Assembly: GCF_000711695.1 (NCBI RefSeq)
Contig: NW_013546961.1
Location: forward strand, 1-64,000
Length of the DNA stretch: 64,000 nucleotides
From: Tilletiaria anomala UBC 951
Lineage: Eukaryota > Basidiomycota > Exobasidiomycetes > Georgefischeriales > Tilletiariaceae
Reading direction: 5' to 3'
The translations under genes and the position numbers were made by a program. This document shows, in pieces, positions 53,164 to 63,952 of this stretch. The notes below the pieces were generated by a model that ran no database searches, was not told the DNA's origin, and saw only the letters and a program-made list of their open reading frames with translations. Each line of letters opens with the position of its first letter. Position 1 is the first letter of the stretch.

Positions 53164-54720
53164 TCAGACAGCGACGACGACGCCTTCTCCTTTGTCACAC
53201 ACGACCTTCTGGCACGCATCGCAAGCAACATGCAGCGGATGAACAGCTGTCTCGCGAATGTTCCCGGGCCCCTGGTTTCCCGCTCCGCCTTCTTTGCCAT
53301 TTGCGTCGCCAACTAAATCGGGTCCGAAAGCCTGGACGATGCTGCCATGCAGGACCGCGCTGTGCAATGCTGGATTGGGCCTGTGTACTGACGGTGGCCA
53401 TTCGTCATTGAAATCTTCAGTGGCTGCTGCCTCTGCTGAGGGGATCTTTGGTCGGAAGTCTGCCATTGATGCTGATGGTTGAGGAGATGGTTGCGATGAG
53501 GTCAAGGCAAGTGTCGCAGCGCTACCCATGCTCCTCGTAGGGCGAGGCAAGTCAGACATGATGCTAGAAACAGCACTGGTAGTGCCATCGCGATGAGCTG
53601 GTGAAGCAAATTCATCGGCTGTGCTCGATAGGCCCAGTCGGGGGTTCTGCTCCTCCTCTTGGCCGACGCGCGCGTTACCTGCATGATGCTGTTGTTGCCG
53701 CTCAACCCAGTCGTCGACAACAGGAATGCCAGTTGGCAAGCGCATGTCTACGTCACATGCAACGCATGTGTCACATCGATCTTCCTCCTCTTCTTGCTGG
53801 GCGTCGGCCACACTTGCGGGAACTTCAGAGCGGCTGTTGGTCTCCGCTAATCTAGGCTGCGCAGGAACAGCAGTGAGACGCTGCGAAGTCTTGGCCAGGT
53901 GGGTCTCATACAGCGGAGTGCTAGCTTCCGGTGGAGAGGTAGCCCTCGTTCTCTTGCTAGAGCAGCAGCTCGCTATGACAGGGGCTTCAGGATTGCCTGC
54001 GCTTCCTGACGCGAGGCACCCGCGACATCGACAGCCACCCTTGCAGTTGCAGCTCTTCTCCATCAAAGACTGAAGGCTTGGCATCTCTGCTGCGCGCAGT
54101 AGCATGTCGAACAGATCTTTTTCGATGGATGCTGTTAAGTCTGAGTATGACGGTAGCGAGACGAGGGGCGCAGGAGGTTGCTGTTCGATCTTTCGAAGTG
54201 GCGGCAGCGCGGAATGCTCTTGTGGTGATGCAGAGGATGAGCGTGAAGGATGAGACCGCTTGCTAGTCAGGGCCTGAAAAGGCATGAAATGGAGGCGCTG
54301 CAAGTCTGCCGCTGCGCTCGGGTCGACGTAAGAGTCGCCGCAGCACGTACAAGGCTCCTGAGAGCTTGACCCAGTCGGCTCCTGGCATTTGCAGGCACTC
54401 TTTGCTGCAGATTTCAGGGACAGTGACAAGCCCGAGGTGCTGTATTCGCTCGTCCGAAATTTCTTTGACGGCGACGCGGCAATCCTTGCATCGGAACCCC
54501 TGGAGAATCCAGGACTGGCGCTCTTGTGACCGCCACACGAGCATCTCCCATGCGCTGATCCGCCTTGCCTTCGCCTCTCCCGGCATATGTCGCATTGAGT
54601 TGTCGGGCGTCCTCGTGCTTTCACCTCTTTAAGCTCGCGGCCGTCGCGGTGCTGGCACTTGCTGGTGCGGTGACCAGCGATGCAGGTTGCACACGCGTAC
54701 TTCTTTCCATCGATGAGCAT
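53164..54720 (-). CDS. Copper-fist transcription factor (Ace1/Mac1/Cuf1 type)
   Basis: One exon, 518 residues. The N-terminal copper fist is textbook: MLIDGKKYACATCIAGHRTS followed by KCQHRDGRELKEVKARGRP and TTQCDICRERRRQGGSAHGR, ending CSCG. It has the C-x2-C-x8-C-x-H zinc ligands, the GRP minor-groove motif, and further Cys for copper. Three more Cys clusters follow: CKCQEPTGSSSQEPCTCCG (about residue 110), CNCKGGCRCRGC (about 225-236) and CDTCVACD (about 318). The second matches the C-x-C-x4-C-x-C-x2-C copper-sensing cluster of Mac1/Cuf1-type activators. These regulators switch copper transporter or metallothionein genes in response to copper. A pair CDACQKVVCD lies close to the end. Whether this one is a low-copper (Mac1/Cuf1) or high-copper (Ace1) factor cannot be settled by sequence alone; the mid-protein cluster favours Mac1/Cuf1-like sensing. 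Confidence 0.95.
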   Translation of the reverse strand: MLIDGKKYACATCIAGHRTSKCQHRDGRELKEVKARGRPTTQCDICRERRRQGGSAHGRCSCGGHKSASPGFSRGSDARIAASPSKKFRTSEYSTSGLSLSLKSAAKSACKCQEPTGSSSQEPCTCCGDSYVDPSAAADLQRLHFMPFQALTSKRSHPSRSSSASPQEHSALPPLRKIEQQPPAPLVSLPSYSDLTASIEKDLFDMLLRAAEMPSLQSLMEKSCNCKGGCRCRGCLASGSAGNPEAPVIASCCSSKRTRATSPPEASTPLYETHLAKTSQRLTAVPAQPRLAETNSRSEVPASVADAQQEEEEDRCDTCVACDVDMRLPTGIPVVDDWVERQQQHHAGNARVGQEEEQNPRLGLSSTADEFASPAHRDGTTSAVSSIMSDLPRPTRSMGSAATLALTSSQPSPQPSASMADFRPKIPSAEAAATEDFNDEWPPSVHRPNPALHSAVLHGSIVQAFGPDLVGDANGKEGGAGNQGPGNIRETAVHPLHVACDACQKVVCDKGEGVVVAV

Positions 54721-55284
54721 CTCGACTCGGCGGAGCTTATTGTCGACTCGGGTCGTGAGGGCTGAATAAAGCTGCCTCCTCTTGCTGACCTACCTGCTCG
54801 AGGCCCGTGGGAACTTGTGCATATTATGTACACATATTGTCGACCTGGCTTGGAATCTTGAATTCACGATTTCACGAAACGAAAGTCTCGACTCTCGACA
54901 ATCGCTTGACCTCAATCCACCTGCCGCACCTCGATCAATCATCACCTTTACGTCCGCCCTGGGGTTGGGTGGGTTCATCGTCCAGTATCTGAGGAGGGGC
55001 GGCCAAATGCGATCACGTGACCCTGTCAACTATACACAGCCCTCCCATAGCCACGCGCGGTCTCGTCTCATCAGCCGACTCACGCTTCGCTGGGTCCAAC
55101 GCCAACACGCGACGGGCAACAGCTATAACAAGCGCACATGGCACACAACCTTCACTTCTGTCCGTATCGTCACTGTTCACTCTAGAGGTTACACATACGC
55201 CTGGCGTCGTCCCTACGATTGTCAACTTTGGTGATCTTGCCTCATTCTCGGCTGACACGCGTATCCAGAGACGAACGCGCAAAC
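54721..55284. promoter_or_regulatory. Divergent promoter region, copper-fist gene and BIR1
   Basis: 564 bp between head-to-head starts. Long open frames on the plus strand (from 54782 and 55017) read as Ser/Thr/Arg-rich filler and are not called. No clear copper-response element (TTTGCTC type) was seen. Confidence 0.35.
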
Positions 55285-58214
55285 ATGCCGGCTGTCAAGT
55301 CTGGCAGCGCGACCTTCAATGTGCCTGCGACCTACGAGGCCGCGATGGCGTCAGAGGAAGCGCGAAGAGAGAGTTTCCAACGCAGCGCACCTCATCGCTG
55401 GCCGCATTTGGTGAACACAAGCAAAACAAAGTCCCAAGCGCCCCCATATCCTTCGCCGGAGGCTCTGGCGCGCGTCGGGCTCTTCTTTACCCCCGAAGAA
55501 ATTGCGAGCTCATCCAAAGGCGCGCCTTCGCCGGGAAAAGACGCGTGCACGCACTACATATGCGGCACACGCGTTTTGGATTGGCAACCGGGAGACGATC
55601 CTCTCGAGCGCTTGCGGCAGCTCAATCCCAATTGTCCATCTGTCCTCCTCGTCGAGAGTCGCGACAAGCAAGTCAATGCTGGACAATGGCGAAGCATAGC
55701 AGCAGCGGCAGCAGTAGCAACCCCGTTGGTTCCAACGCGAGGCAAACGCGCTCTTGGCAGCGCCAGAAAAGGCGACACAGAGCTTCCGGCTGCGTTCTGG
55801 CCTGATCCGCGATTGCTGCCAACGAGCGATACCATGGTAGAAGCGCGTCGCTTGACTTTCGGCGCAGGGTGGCCGTATGACCGGAAGAAGGGTTGGGGCC
55901 CAACCAGTGCCAAGGTCAGTTCGAGGCTACAAGGTGTGACAATCAGTGTGTCGGGTGGTACTGAAACGTCTATGTGCGATACCGCTTGACACATCTACAC
56001 GCGATACCACTTAGATTGCTGCTGCCGGATTGCACTTTGAGCCATGCGAGGATGGAGAAGACAATACACTATGTGTGTACTGCGGACGAACCTTGGGTGG
56101 GTGGGAAAAGGGCGACGATCCAGTGTGAGTTTACTCGACTCGCGAGGGTGTGGTGGGTAGCAAACTGATCTATTTTGGCTTCCACTCTGGACAGAGAGGA
56201 GCATTTACGCGGTGCGAAGGATACGCCATGTCCATTCTTCTCGTGCAAGTACGTTCCGCCTGACAAGCTGGATGGCCTACGCGCCCATGTCTCTCAAGAA
56301 GAGGGGAAGGAAGACGTGGAAGAAGTTGAAGAAGTGGAAGGAGAAGGTGCTAGAGGTCGCGACGAAAACGTTGCGGTGGAAGACGCAGCGACTGAATCAG
56401 CGTCAACGCGGACAGGACGCGGGCGCTCTCGGAGGGACGCTTCGACAATATCAGCTGCAGTGTCATCCGAGTCATCAAGTAGAGGCCAAGAGCGCAGCGC
56501 ATCTTCCCGTAGAACTACCACTCAGACAGCTTTGCGTCGAGAGGCTGTGGTTGCGAATAGCGCTGCTGAAGAGCACGAAGAGTACAGCAATGCGCAAGCG
56601 GAGGTACATGCAGAGCAGAATGCGGACGGGCCGGGAGGTAAATATGAACCGGATCGCAAAGATGAGCCAGTGCCCGCAAAGTGTGTGAACACAGTGGCCG
56701 TGGGCAAGTGAGTCTACAGTAGTGATTGTCGCTCAGTGGATCTAGGCCTGACTTTACGAACCTATAGGCGCCAAGCATCGAGGAAGACAAAGCCACAGGC
56801 GAGTAGCTCTGCACCAGCCGAACCCGCTGCCGAAGAGGACGCAGATGCGGACGAAGACGTGAAGCAGGACGAGGCTGTGCCAGTGAAGACCAGCGATAGC
56901 GCTTCACCTACCGCTTCCGACGCAAAACAGGCTTCGTCTCAGTCTTCACGCGGAGGAGCAAGGAAAAAGGCCGGGATTGAAGCCGCACCGGTCCCGATAC
57001 GCGCCTCTTCTCGAGCAGCGAGCCGGGCCGCAAGCCAAGGAATCAAAGCTAGCCTCGCAGAGGAGAAAGAGGCCGCCATCACGCGTCCAAAGTATCCAAT
57101 AACAACGCCAAATGCCAGCTCTGACCCTGCCGCAGGTCCTGCCTCCGAAGCACCATCTGCTGTTTCTATGAAAAACACGAAGCCCAAGGACACAAAGAAG
57201 CTGCAAGTCAGCGACGCGGCTGGCGATGGTTCCTTTAATCATACCGGAGCTGTCATCTCGGATGAGGACGCAAACGAGGAAGCGGACGGCACAGTCATCG
57301 AGCACGATGCAGAACCTCAAGCCACTACTCACACAGAGGGCGCCGATCTGGAAGTAGCAGGAGGCAAGCACAAGGCTGCTTCTGTAATCGGAAAATCTCG
57401 TGCGGCCAAATCCACTTCTATGAAGACACAACAGGCCGCTTCAGTCACTAACGATGAGAAACCCCAGCGGACGACAAGGGGTCGGCCGAAGCTTGCTCAG
57501 GGCAACGCTCAAACATCCGTCGCCCCCGCAGTTGGCCAAGCAAATGACGTAGAATTACCAGACGCACAAGCTCAGCCCAACTCTACGTCCAGACGCACCA
57601 CGAGGAGCCGTATTATCAGTAACTCAAGCATTGTTGGCGCTGACAAGACGTCAAGTCTGTCCACTTCTAAGACTACACGCTCGCAGAAGGCTAGCAAGCG
57701 GCCAGCTGCTGGGAGCGAAGTCGGAGACAAGGCTGAGCAGAAAGAAGAAGAGCCAGAAACAGAAGATGAGGCACCTGTCAAGCGACCCCTAGCACGAACA
57801 CCTTCCGCGAAGTCAACATCGTCAGCCAAGGAAACGGACGCTACGCGAAGCATTGCCGCTGCTGCACTCGACAGCAATGCGCCCGCAGCCACCGTTGCTC
57901 AGCACGAAGCCGAATCAGAATCCGCCAAGCCATTGTCGGAGTCATTAGCCGGGAATGCCGATATGGCAGCTACAAGCACTGTGAGCGCCACCAGCATGCT
58001 CACCAATCCTTCAAGCGCCACTCTGCTACAAAGCCTCAAGGGGTTGCACATCTCTGACGTTGAGTACAAGCTCAGCGTGCAGGGCTACCTGGATCTGATC
58101 AGCAAGAATCATTTGGCAGACATGGAGAGCGAGGGATTGCGGCGGATTGCGGAGATGAACGAGCAATCTCAAGCCAGGCGGGCTGAACTCGAACGCGTGC
58201 TCAAGGGCCGGTAG
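55285..58214 (+). CDS. BIR1: BIR-domain protein BIR1 (survivin-type chromosomal passenger)
   Basis: Exons 55285..55914, 56015..56124, 56195..56707 and 56768..58214 encode about 899 residues. Two BIR domains lie in the first 290 residues. The second is canonical: AGLHFEPCEDGEDNTLCVYC, GRTLGGWEKGDDPVEEHLRG, then KDTPCPFF, with the C-x2-C-x16-H-x6/8-C zinc ligands. The first (QRSAPHRWPHL through DACTHYICGTRVLDWQPGDD) keeps the W-x3-DDP core but not the first Cys and the His ligand. The rest is disordered, with acidic, Ser/Ala and basic stretches and many TTR(S/G)R-like basic motifs. At the end comes a helical segment of about 60 residues (LLQSLKGLHISDVEYKLSVQ and following) which is likely to bind partners, as in fungal Bir1/Cut17. 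Bir1 targets the Aurora kinase-INCENP complex to centromeres and the mitotic spindle. The intron 1 donor is GTCAGT. Confidence 0.93.
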
Positions 58215-58559
58215 GATTTCTGGGCTTCATGTTTCAACATTGACAAGCAGCAAAGCACGCAACCCGGAAGATTTAACATGTCTGCATTTGTACAATACGC
58301 AATCCATTAATCAAGTTTTTTCCTTTGTTTACTTTTACGGCGTCGTTTTGCTGGCATTCGCAGGACGCGTCGAAATTGTGCGCGCCGTGTGCCTTGCGCG
58401 TGGCGAGCTCGCGTGCTCCATCAATCCGTCAGAATGTACGCCGAATTTGGATGCATATCTGCCGCTCTCACAGCTCGCTGGCAGCTTTTCGTCACCCGGC
58501 TTCCCATTTCAAAGGATTCAAGCTGAGCAGCTGCGATAGAATGAGTCGCAGTCTCCAGC
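58215..58559. other. Intergenic, BIR1 3' end and DUG2 promoter
   Basis: 345 bp between two plus-strand genes. No gene is supported; the open frames here are short and lack conservation. Confidence 0.4.
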
Positions 58560-61500
58560 ATGACTGGTTCTAACTCACCATTTCAAAATGCATGCGAATC
58601 GCCGGACTTGCAATTCGCCATGGACTTGAGCGAGGGCGGACGCCGCACAGATACCGACCGCACTGAACGTCTGGGGAGGCAAGCCATTTCCTTTGACCGT
58701 GATGGGTTCACGAAACTTCGGGAGAGGCTATCAGGTAAGCTACGCCCTTTTTGAGAATTGAGAAACATTCTCTGACGGAGGCGCCTTCTAACAGCGATGG
58801 ACGTTCGCGGCGAAGGGATCGCATCGTCGACAACCACACAATCTCTTATACACTCAATATCACACAACTCGACTTCAGTGCTCTCTCTTGCTGTTGATGC
58901 CGAAAACGAGCTGATCTTCAGCGGATCCCAGGGCGAATGCATCTATGTATGGGACCTACATACTTACTTTCCCAGAGCCCGACTCGAAGGCCACACCTCT
59001 TCAGTCCTAGCGCTGGAGTTTGCTCCCGAAAGAAGTTGGCTTTTCAGTAGCAGCGGGGACAACACGGTGCGAATTTGGGACACAAAATCTCTGAAGCCCA
59101 TCTACGTCGTATACCCGGCTGACGACAATGTTGGCGATATTTTTGCGCTGAAATGGTGTGAGGAGTTGGAAACGCTCTTTCTCGGGTGTCAGAACACGTC
59201 GATACAGTGGATCAGCTTTACCGGTGCAGACCCATCGCGGTCAGCTGGTGTCAAAGAGGACACTAGCACCAAGCAGCACCCTGCTTTCTCTGCACCGCTT
59301 GGAGAGAGCAAGGGCACGCCTTTCGACACGCCGATACACAAGCCCAACAAATTCTTCGATGGGGCCCCACTGTCCATGCGGCGAACAACCTTGGCAAGCA
59401 ACGCAGGAGCTACGCCGTCAAGACACCAGACGGAACTCATCAGTCATGCATCCATCCTTCCAACAATACCGGCGGAGTCTGAGCCTGAGGCTGAAGCTGT
59501 GCAACTTTCGAGCAGATGCATTGTCGCAAGCGCGCATTACGGGTACATTTACGCCTTGGAGCTCGTGCGACTTTCACCGGACAAGCCTCTGGTACTGATA
59601 AGCGGGTCAGGCGACGAAGACATCAAGCTATGGCAGGTTGAGTCGCCTTCGCCCGACCGACCTTTCGGTGGCTTGCATCACCTCGCAACTCTCCACAATT
59701 CAGAGGCGGGTGTCCTAGCGCTCGCTACCTGGCAGAGCACTCTCTTTGCAGGCCTTCAAGGTGGACATGTCGATGTCTGGGACCTGGAGACTCTGACAGT
59801 GCTGAGGACGCTCAAGGCAGGTAGCGATGATGTGCTATCACTCAGCGCGTTGAGAGCCTCTGGCTTAAAAGGGTCGTCCTCGGTCATGTTCACAGCCTGC
59901 GCAGATGGCACTGTCAAGCGTTTTGATGCTCGATTCCGCTGCACAGCTGAGTGGAAAGCTCATGATGGTGTAGTACTGTGTTCTGTGATTGCGATGCGTC
60001 CCGTTTCTCAGCAAGCCTCATCATCTCACTGCTTAGCGACGGAGGCACGGCTGCTTACAGGGGGTTCGGAATCACTGCTCAAAATCTGGAATATCTCAAG
60101 CAAAAACTCGCTTTGCAGCCAAGTACCCACGTCGGCTGCGCACGCAATCCTTGGCACATCGTTCGAAAGCCTCTCCGGCACGCCGGGAACTCCAACGTCA
60201 GGCGCGGACTTCAAAGTGTTGAGCAAAGAGCAAAGCGATGCGATGCTGGTGCGGTCTCTCTCCGACTTTGTCGGCTTCCAGAGCGTCAGCAGCGAAGACA
60301 CGCGGGAGCAATGCAGGCAGTGCGCTCTTTGGCTGAAGAACTGCCTGACAGAGCTGGGTGCAGAGGCCAAGATCATTGCCGGCGCGCCACATCGGAACCC
60401 GCTCGTCATGGCCACGTTCCGCGGCAGATCGTCCCTGCAGGAAGCTGGTTTATCCGGTCCTGCCGCCGCGAAGCAGAAGAAGAGAAAGCGTTGTCTGTTC
60501 TACGGACATTATGACTGCATTGGAGTGGACGGGCGGAAGTGGGAATCGGATCCTTGGACCATGGTGGGGCGAGACGGGTATCTATACGGCAGAGGTGTAA
60601 GCGATAACAAGGGACCAACGTTGGCGGTCGCGTACGCTGCGAGTCAGCTGCTTAGTCGACGAGAATTAGAAAACGATTTGGTTATGCTGATAGAGGGCGA
60701 GGAAGAGCGAGGCAGCGTCGGCTTCAAAGAAGCACTCATGAAGGCCAAAGAGGAGATCGGCCCTATTGTGAGTTGGATCAACTGGAGTTTGAGCTGGTCC
60801 TCAATGAATGCTGATCATCTCTTTCCGACCAGGACGTCGTGCTCTTGTCCAATTCGTACTGGCTTGGAGAGGACAATCCGTGCATGACGGTTGGCCTACG
60901 TGGTGTGGTTCGCGCGACTGTCCGGATATCGGGACGCATGTCAGATGTGCACTCTGGTGTTGAAGGTGGTGCTGTGCGCGAGCCAATGGTCGATGTAAGC
61001 GAATGCGTGGCGAAAGGCGAAGAGAAATATCCCTTGCTCATATTGGCTGATCATGGCCATTTCCCCGACTGCAGATGATTAATCTGCTCAGCCAAGCCTC
61101 AACAGGCGACAAGGTATTAATCCCGCAATTCTACGACGCAGTGCGCGTAGTTACGCCAGCCGAGCGGGAATTCTACGCCTCGATCGCAAAAATGAACCAA
61201 TCAAGAGCGCGCAACGCCGAGGACTTGATCGCTCGTTGGCGTCTTCCGACGTTTAGTGTTCATGGCATCGAAGTCAGTGGGCCGGGTAACAACACTGTGA
61301 TTCCCAACACAGTCGAAGCGGCCGTGAGCATTCGCATTGTGCCCGATCAGTCCCTCAAGAAGGTCACTGCGTCGCTCATTAGCCACATCGAAAGCACGTT
61401 CAAGCAGCTCCATTCGTCCAATGAGCTCTCTGTTTCCATCGACCATTCGGCCGATTGGTGGTCCGGTAAGCAGGACTCGCCGTTTGCGATGGCACTCGCC

Positions 61501-61841
61501 AAGGCGATCGAGGAGGAGTGGAACCAGTCGCCGGTGAAGATCTGTGAAGGAGGGGTGAGTTGCTTTTAGATGGTCTCGCGAACAAGCGCATGCATCGCTC
61601 GAATGAGTAGCCACTGACTGATTCTGCACTGCCCGAACAACTATGATTGCGACGCGCATTGCAATAGTCAATCCCAGCGGTTGCCATTCTGGAGAAGGAA
61701 CTCAATGCGCCAGCCGTGCATCTGCCTATGGGCCAAGCCTCGGACAGCGCGCACTTAAGCGACGAGCGCATGCGCTTGCTGAACCTGCAGAAGGGCAAAG
61801 CGGTGCTTTCGACATTTTTTAAGAGTCTACCGTCTTTGTAA
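58560..61841 (+). CDS. DUG2: Glutathione degradosome subunit DUG2 (WD40 plus M20 peptidase)
   Basis: Five exons: 58560..58734, 58795..60767, 60833..60994, 61075..61554 and 61668..61841, about 987 residues (yeast 878). The N-terminal half has WD40 repeats (SVLSLAVDAENELIFSGSQG, VRIWDTKSLKPIYVV, LISGSGDEDIKLWQ, GHVDVWDLETLTVLRTL). The C-terminal half is an M20 metallopeptidase domain: LFYGHYDCIGVDGRKWESDP with the metal-binding His and Asp, YLYGRGVSDNKGP, VMLIEGEEERGSVGF with the catalytic Glu pair, then the dimerisation part (VHSGVEGG) and a final HLPMGQASDSAHLSDERMR with the last His ligand. Dug2 pairs with the glutamine amidotransferase Dug3 to cleave glutathione in the cytosol without gamma-glutamyltranspeptidase. 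The last acceptor is AATAG, chosen because only this join reads CEGG-SIPAVAILEKEL in frame; the alternative CAG 10 bases later shifts the frame. Confidence 0.95.
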
Positions 61842-62031
61842 CGGTAGCACTAGCATGTATAGAATGAGTTTAGTGCATCTCAATGCGAAAGATGAGAGGC
61901 GTAGGAGGAAGACGGTGACATATGCAATCTTGACATTTGCACTCTGAATGGAAAGCCCTGTGTTTTCCGAGAGGCTGCGCATAACATTTGAAATCCTACA
62001 TGTACAAAATGGGAAAAGCATTGAGAGTGTT

Positions 62032-63952
62032 TTACAGATCAACAGCAACGAGCACGAGTCCTTTCGCAGGAACGAGCCCTTCCACGCCCGGCAGACACTT
62101 CGTCGACAGTTCATTCTCCGACTCTTCCGACACGATGACGGCGTCGCCTACCGCGTCTTCGTCACCCTCTCCGTCGCCCCGTCCCACGAGGTCGCCACAT
62201 TCGGAAGAACCAGAGGAGCCGACAAGCGTCGTGCCTTCCTCGACTGAGCCGCTGAAGTTGCTGTTGCTCGACATGCTGCTGGTGGGCGATCCGAAGCGCG
62301 CCATGGCAGTGGACGACACCAGGCTCTCTTTGGAGCGCATTGATATCGATACGCCCGCACCCGTTGCCCTCGCCGTCGCAGTGGCAGAAGCAGTGCCAGG
62401 CCCATAGCTGACGACCTGCCCGCCGACGTAGCACAGGCCATGCAGCAGGCTCTTGAAGTCGCGCGTCGTGTGGCGCTCGACGCATATGACGACTTTTTCG
62501 CAACCAAGTTTCTCGCTGGCGTGGTCGAGCACGCTGAGCAGCGACTCGCGCAGGTGCGGCGGCAGTGTCGCGTCGTTGTTTGCGGGGCTGTGGCTGGCAC
62601 TGGCGCGGCTGGACATGATGCTGGGAGGCAAGGTGGAGGAGGACATGCTAACATCGTTGCTGTGCGCATAGGCGAAGGGAGCATCAGTGCCGGCGCTGTT
62701 TTTGACGGCAGATGAAGTAACAGTAGGCGGCAGAGATAGGTATAGTGTACGGCGCATCTCTCCCTCTCCCTCTTCATCCCCTTCATCACGCTCCACTTCG
62801 GTCTCATCTTCATCTTCAGCTCCGGCGGCAGCGCTGACGGAGGAGACAAGCGGGACGGCGAGAACGGCACCGCGCCAATCTTTGCAGACGAGCTCGACCG
62901 ACGCATCCTCCACGACGATTGTCTTGCGAGTGGAGCTAGACATAGAGGCCGACTTGGACTTGCGCAACCGTGCGAGCCGCTCGTTGGCGCGCTCCAGCTT
63001 GAAGCGCGGGAAGACGGTGCGCATGAATGCCAGGGCCACGCGCGCCGGGTCGTGCTTGACGTCTAGCACGATCTCGTCGGCCGACGACATGATCGACGGC
63101 GTTGCGTTCGGGGTAGGGGGCATGAGGCCCGCAACCCCAGCCGTAGCGCTGGCGCTGGCATCCGTCCGGTTGCTCAGGTTCGTGTGCTTTGTGGTTGTTT
63201 TTGCTTGCTGTGTAGCGGGTGCAGCTGTGATGGCGACGCCACGCAGCGTCTCGGTCAGGTAGTTCTGGTTCTTCTGTTTGTGCTCGTCGTGGCGGCTGCT
63301 ACTACTGCGGCTGCTGCTATGGCTGCTGGCACTGCTCGCTCGTCTGGCGCGATCATCGCGATGCAGGATGTCTCGAGCTGCTTCGCTTGCCGCATGGTGC
63401 TGTCGGCCTCTACCATGGCCTCCGAGCTCGTCATATACTGCCCATGCGGCTGTGGCGAACGCTGTGCTTGGACTGGCAGCTGCTGTGGCCGCGGGCAAAG
63501 GCGCGCGGGTGCACAGCGAGGGAGAGGCGGGGTTGGAGGATGGTGGCGTGGCAGGCGGTGAAGCGGGTGAGGGAGTGGAAGCGATTGCTTCATGGATGAC
63601 GACGGGCGCATGCCTTGCGGATGCAGGAGCTCCGTCGCTCATCGGCCTGCCATTCTTCATGCAGGCCTCCTTCTTGACCTGTCCGTCGGTGTGCACTTTA
63701 TCGAACTGGCCAAGCTTGTCCGGCGAAGGTGAGTACGACGTAGCCCCTCTCACAGGCCCACGTCGACCTGGCGCATTTGTTGTGGCGCCAGGAATTTCAT
63801 CGGGAGTCACGTCAAAAGCACCACTTGACGACTCCATCTGGCGTAGTGCTGCTGCCGCTTCTGGAGCCACGGGTAGCGCCAGACTCGAGGGCAGAGAGGT
63901 CGGAGCGGGAGCTGGCGATGGCGCTGTTGTTCTTGTTGTTACTTCCCGTCAT
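62032..63952 (-). CDS. Ornithine decarboxylase antizyme, two overlapping frames with +1 shift
   Basis: ORF1 runs from an ATG at 63952 (open upstream to the window edge, so an earlier start is possible) and ends at the TGA at 63814-63812: ...GVVKWCF-stop. ORF2, in the +1 frame, runs from the same point to 62032, about 594 codons. Its core matches antizyme: VVEDASVELVCKDWRGAVLA, RRTLYLSLPPTV, SLLSVLDHASEKLGCEKVVI followed by CVERHTTRDFKSLLHGLCYV and GGQVVSYG, with the end LVPAKGLVLVAVDL. Antizyme binds ornithine decarboxylase monomers, sends them to the 26S proteasome without ubiquitin and blocks polyamine uptake; polyamines stimulate the shift that makes it. The protein would be about 640 residues, against 200-300 in animals and yeasts, owing to Ser/Ala/Thr-rich inserts. 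An intron within the low-complexity N-terminal half of ORF2 is possible but not needed. Confidence 0.85.
63811..63823 (-). promoter_or_regulatory. Programmed +1 ribosomal frameshift site of the antizyme gene
   Basis: On the minus strand the sequence is TGG TGC TTT TGA C. Zero-frame translation gives Trp-Cys-Phe-stop. Slipping one base at TTT-T reads GAC (Asp) and enters ORF2, which is open for 594 codons. Animal antizymes use TGG TGC TCC TGA with the same Trp-Cys codons before the shift; nematodes use TTT TGA. The match in position, context and gene family makes a functional shift site very likely, though no experiment shows it here. Confidence 0.85.

Noticed and set aside
54782-55805. Plus-strand ORFs upstream of and overlapping BIR1 exon 1
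   Set aside because: The BIR1 frame starting at 55285 has domain support; the overlapping frames do not.
61668-61841. CAG acceptor at about 61677 for the last DUG2 exon
   Set aside because: It shifts the reading frame and loses the conserved SIPA block; the TAG acceptor at 61665-61667 restores it.
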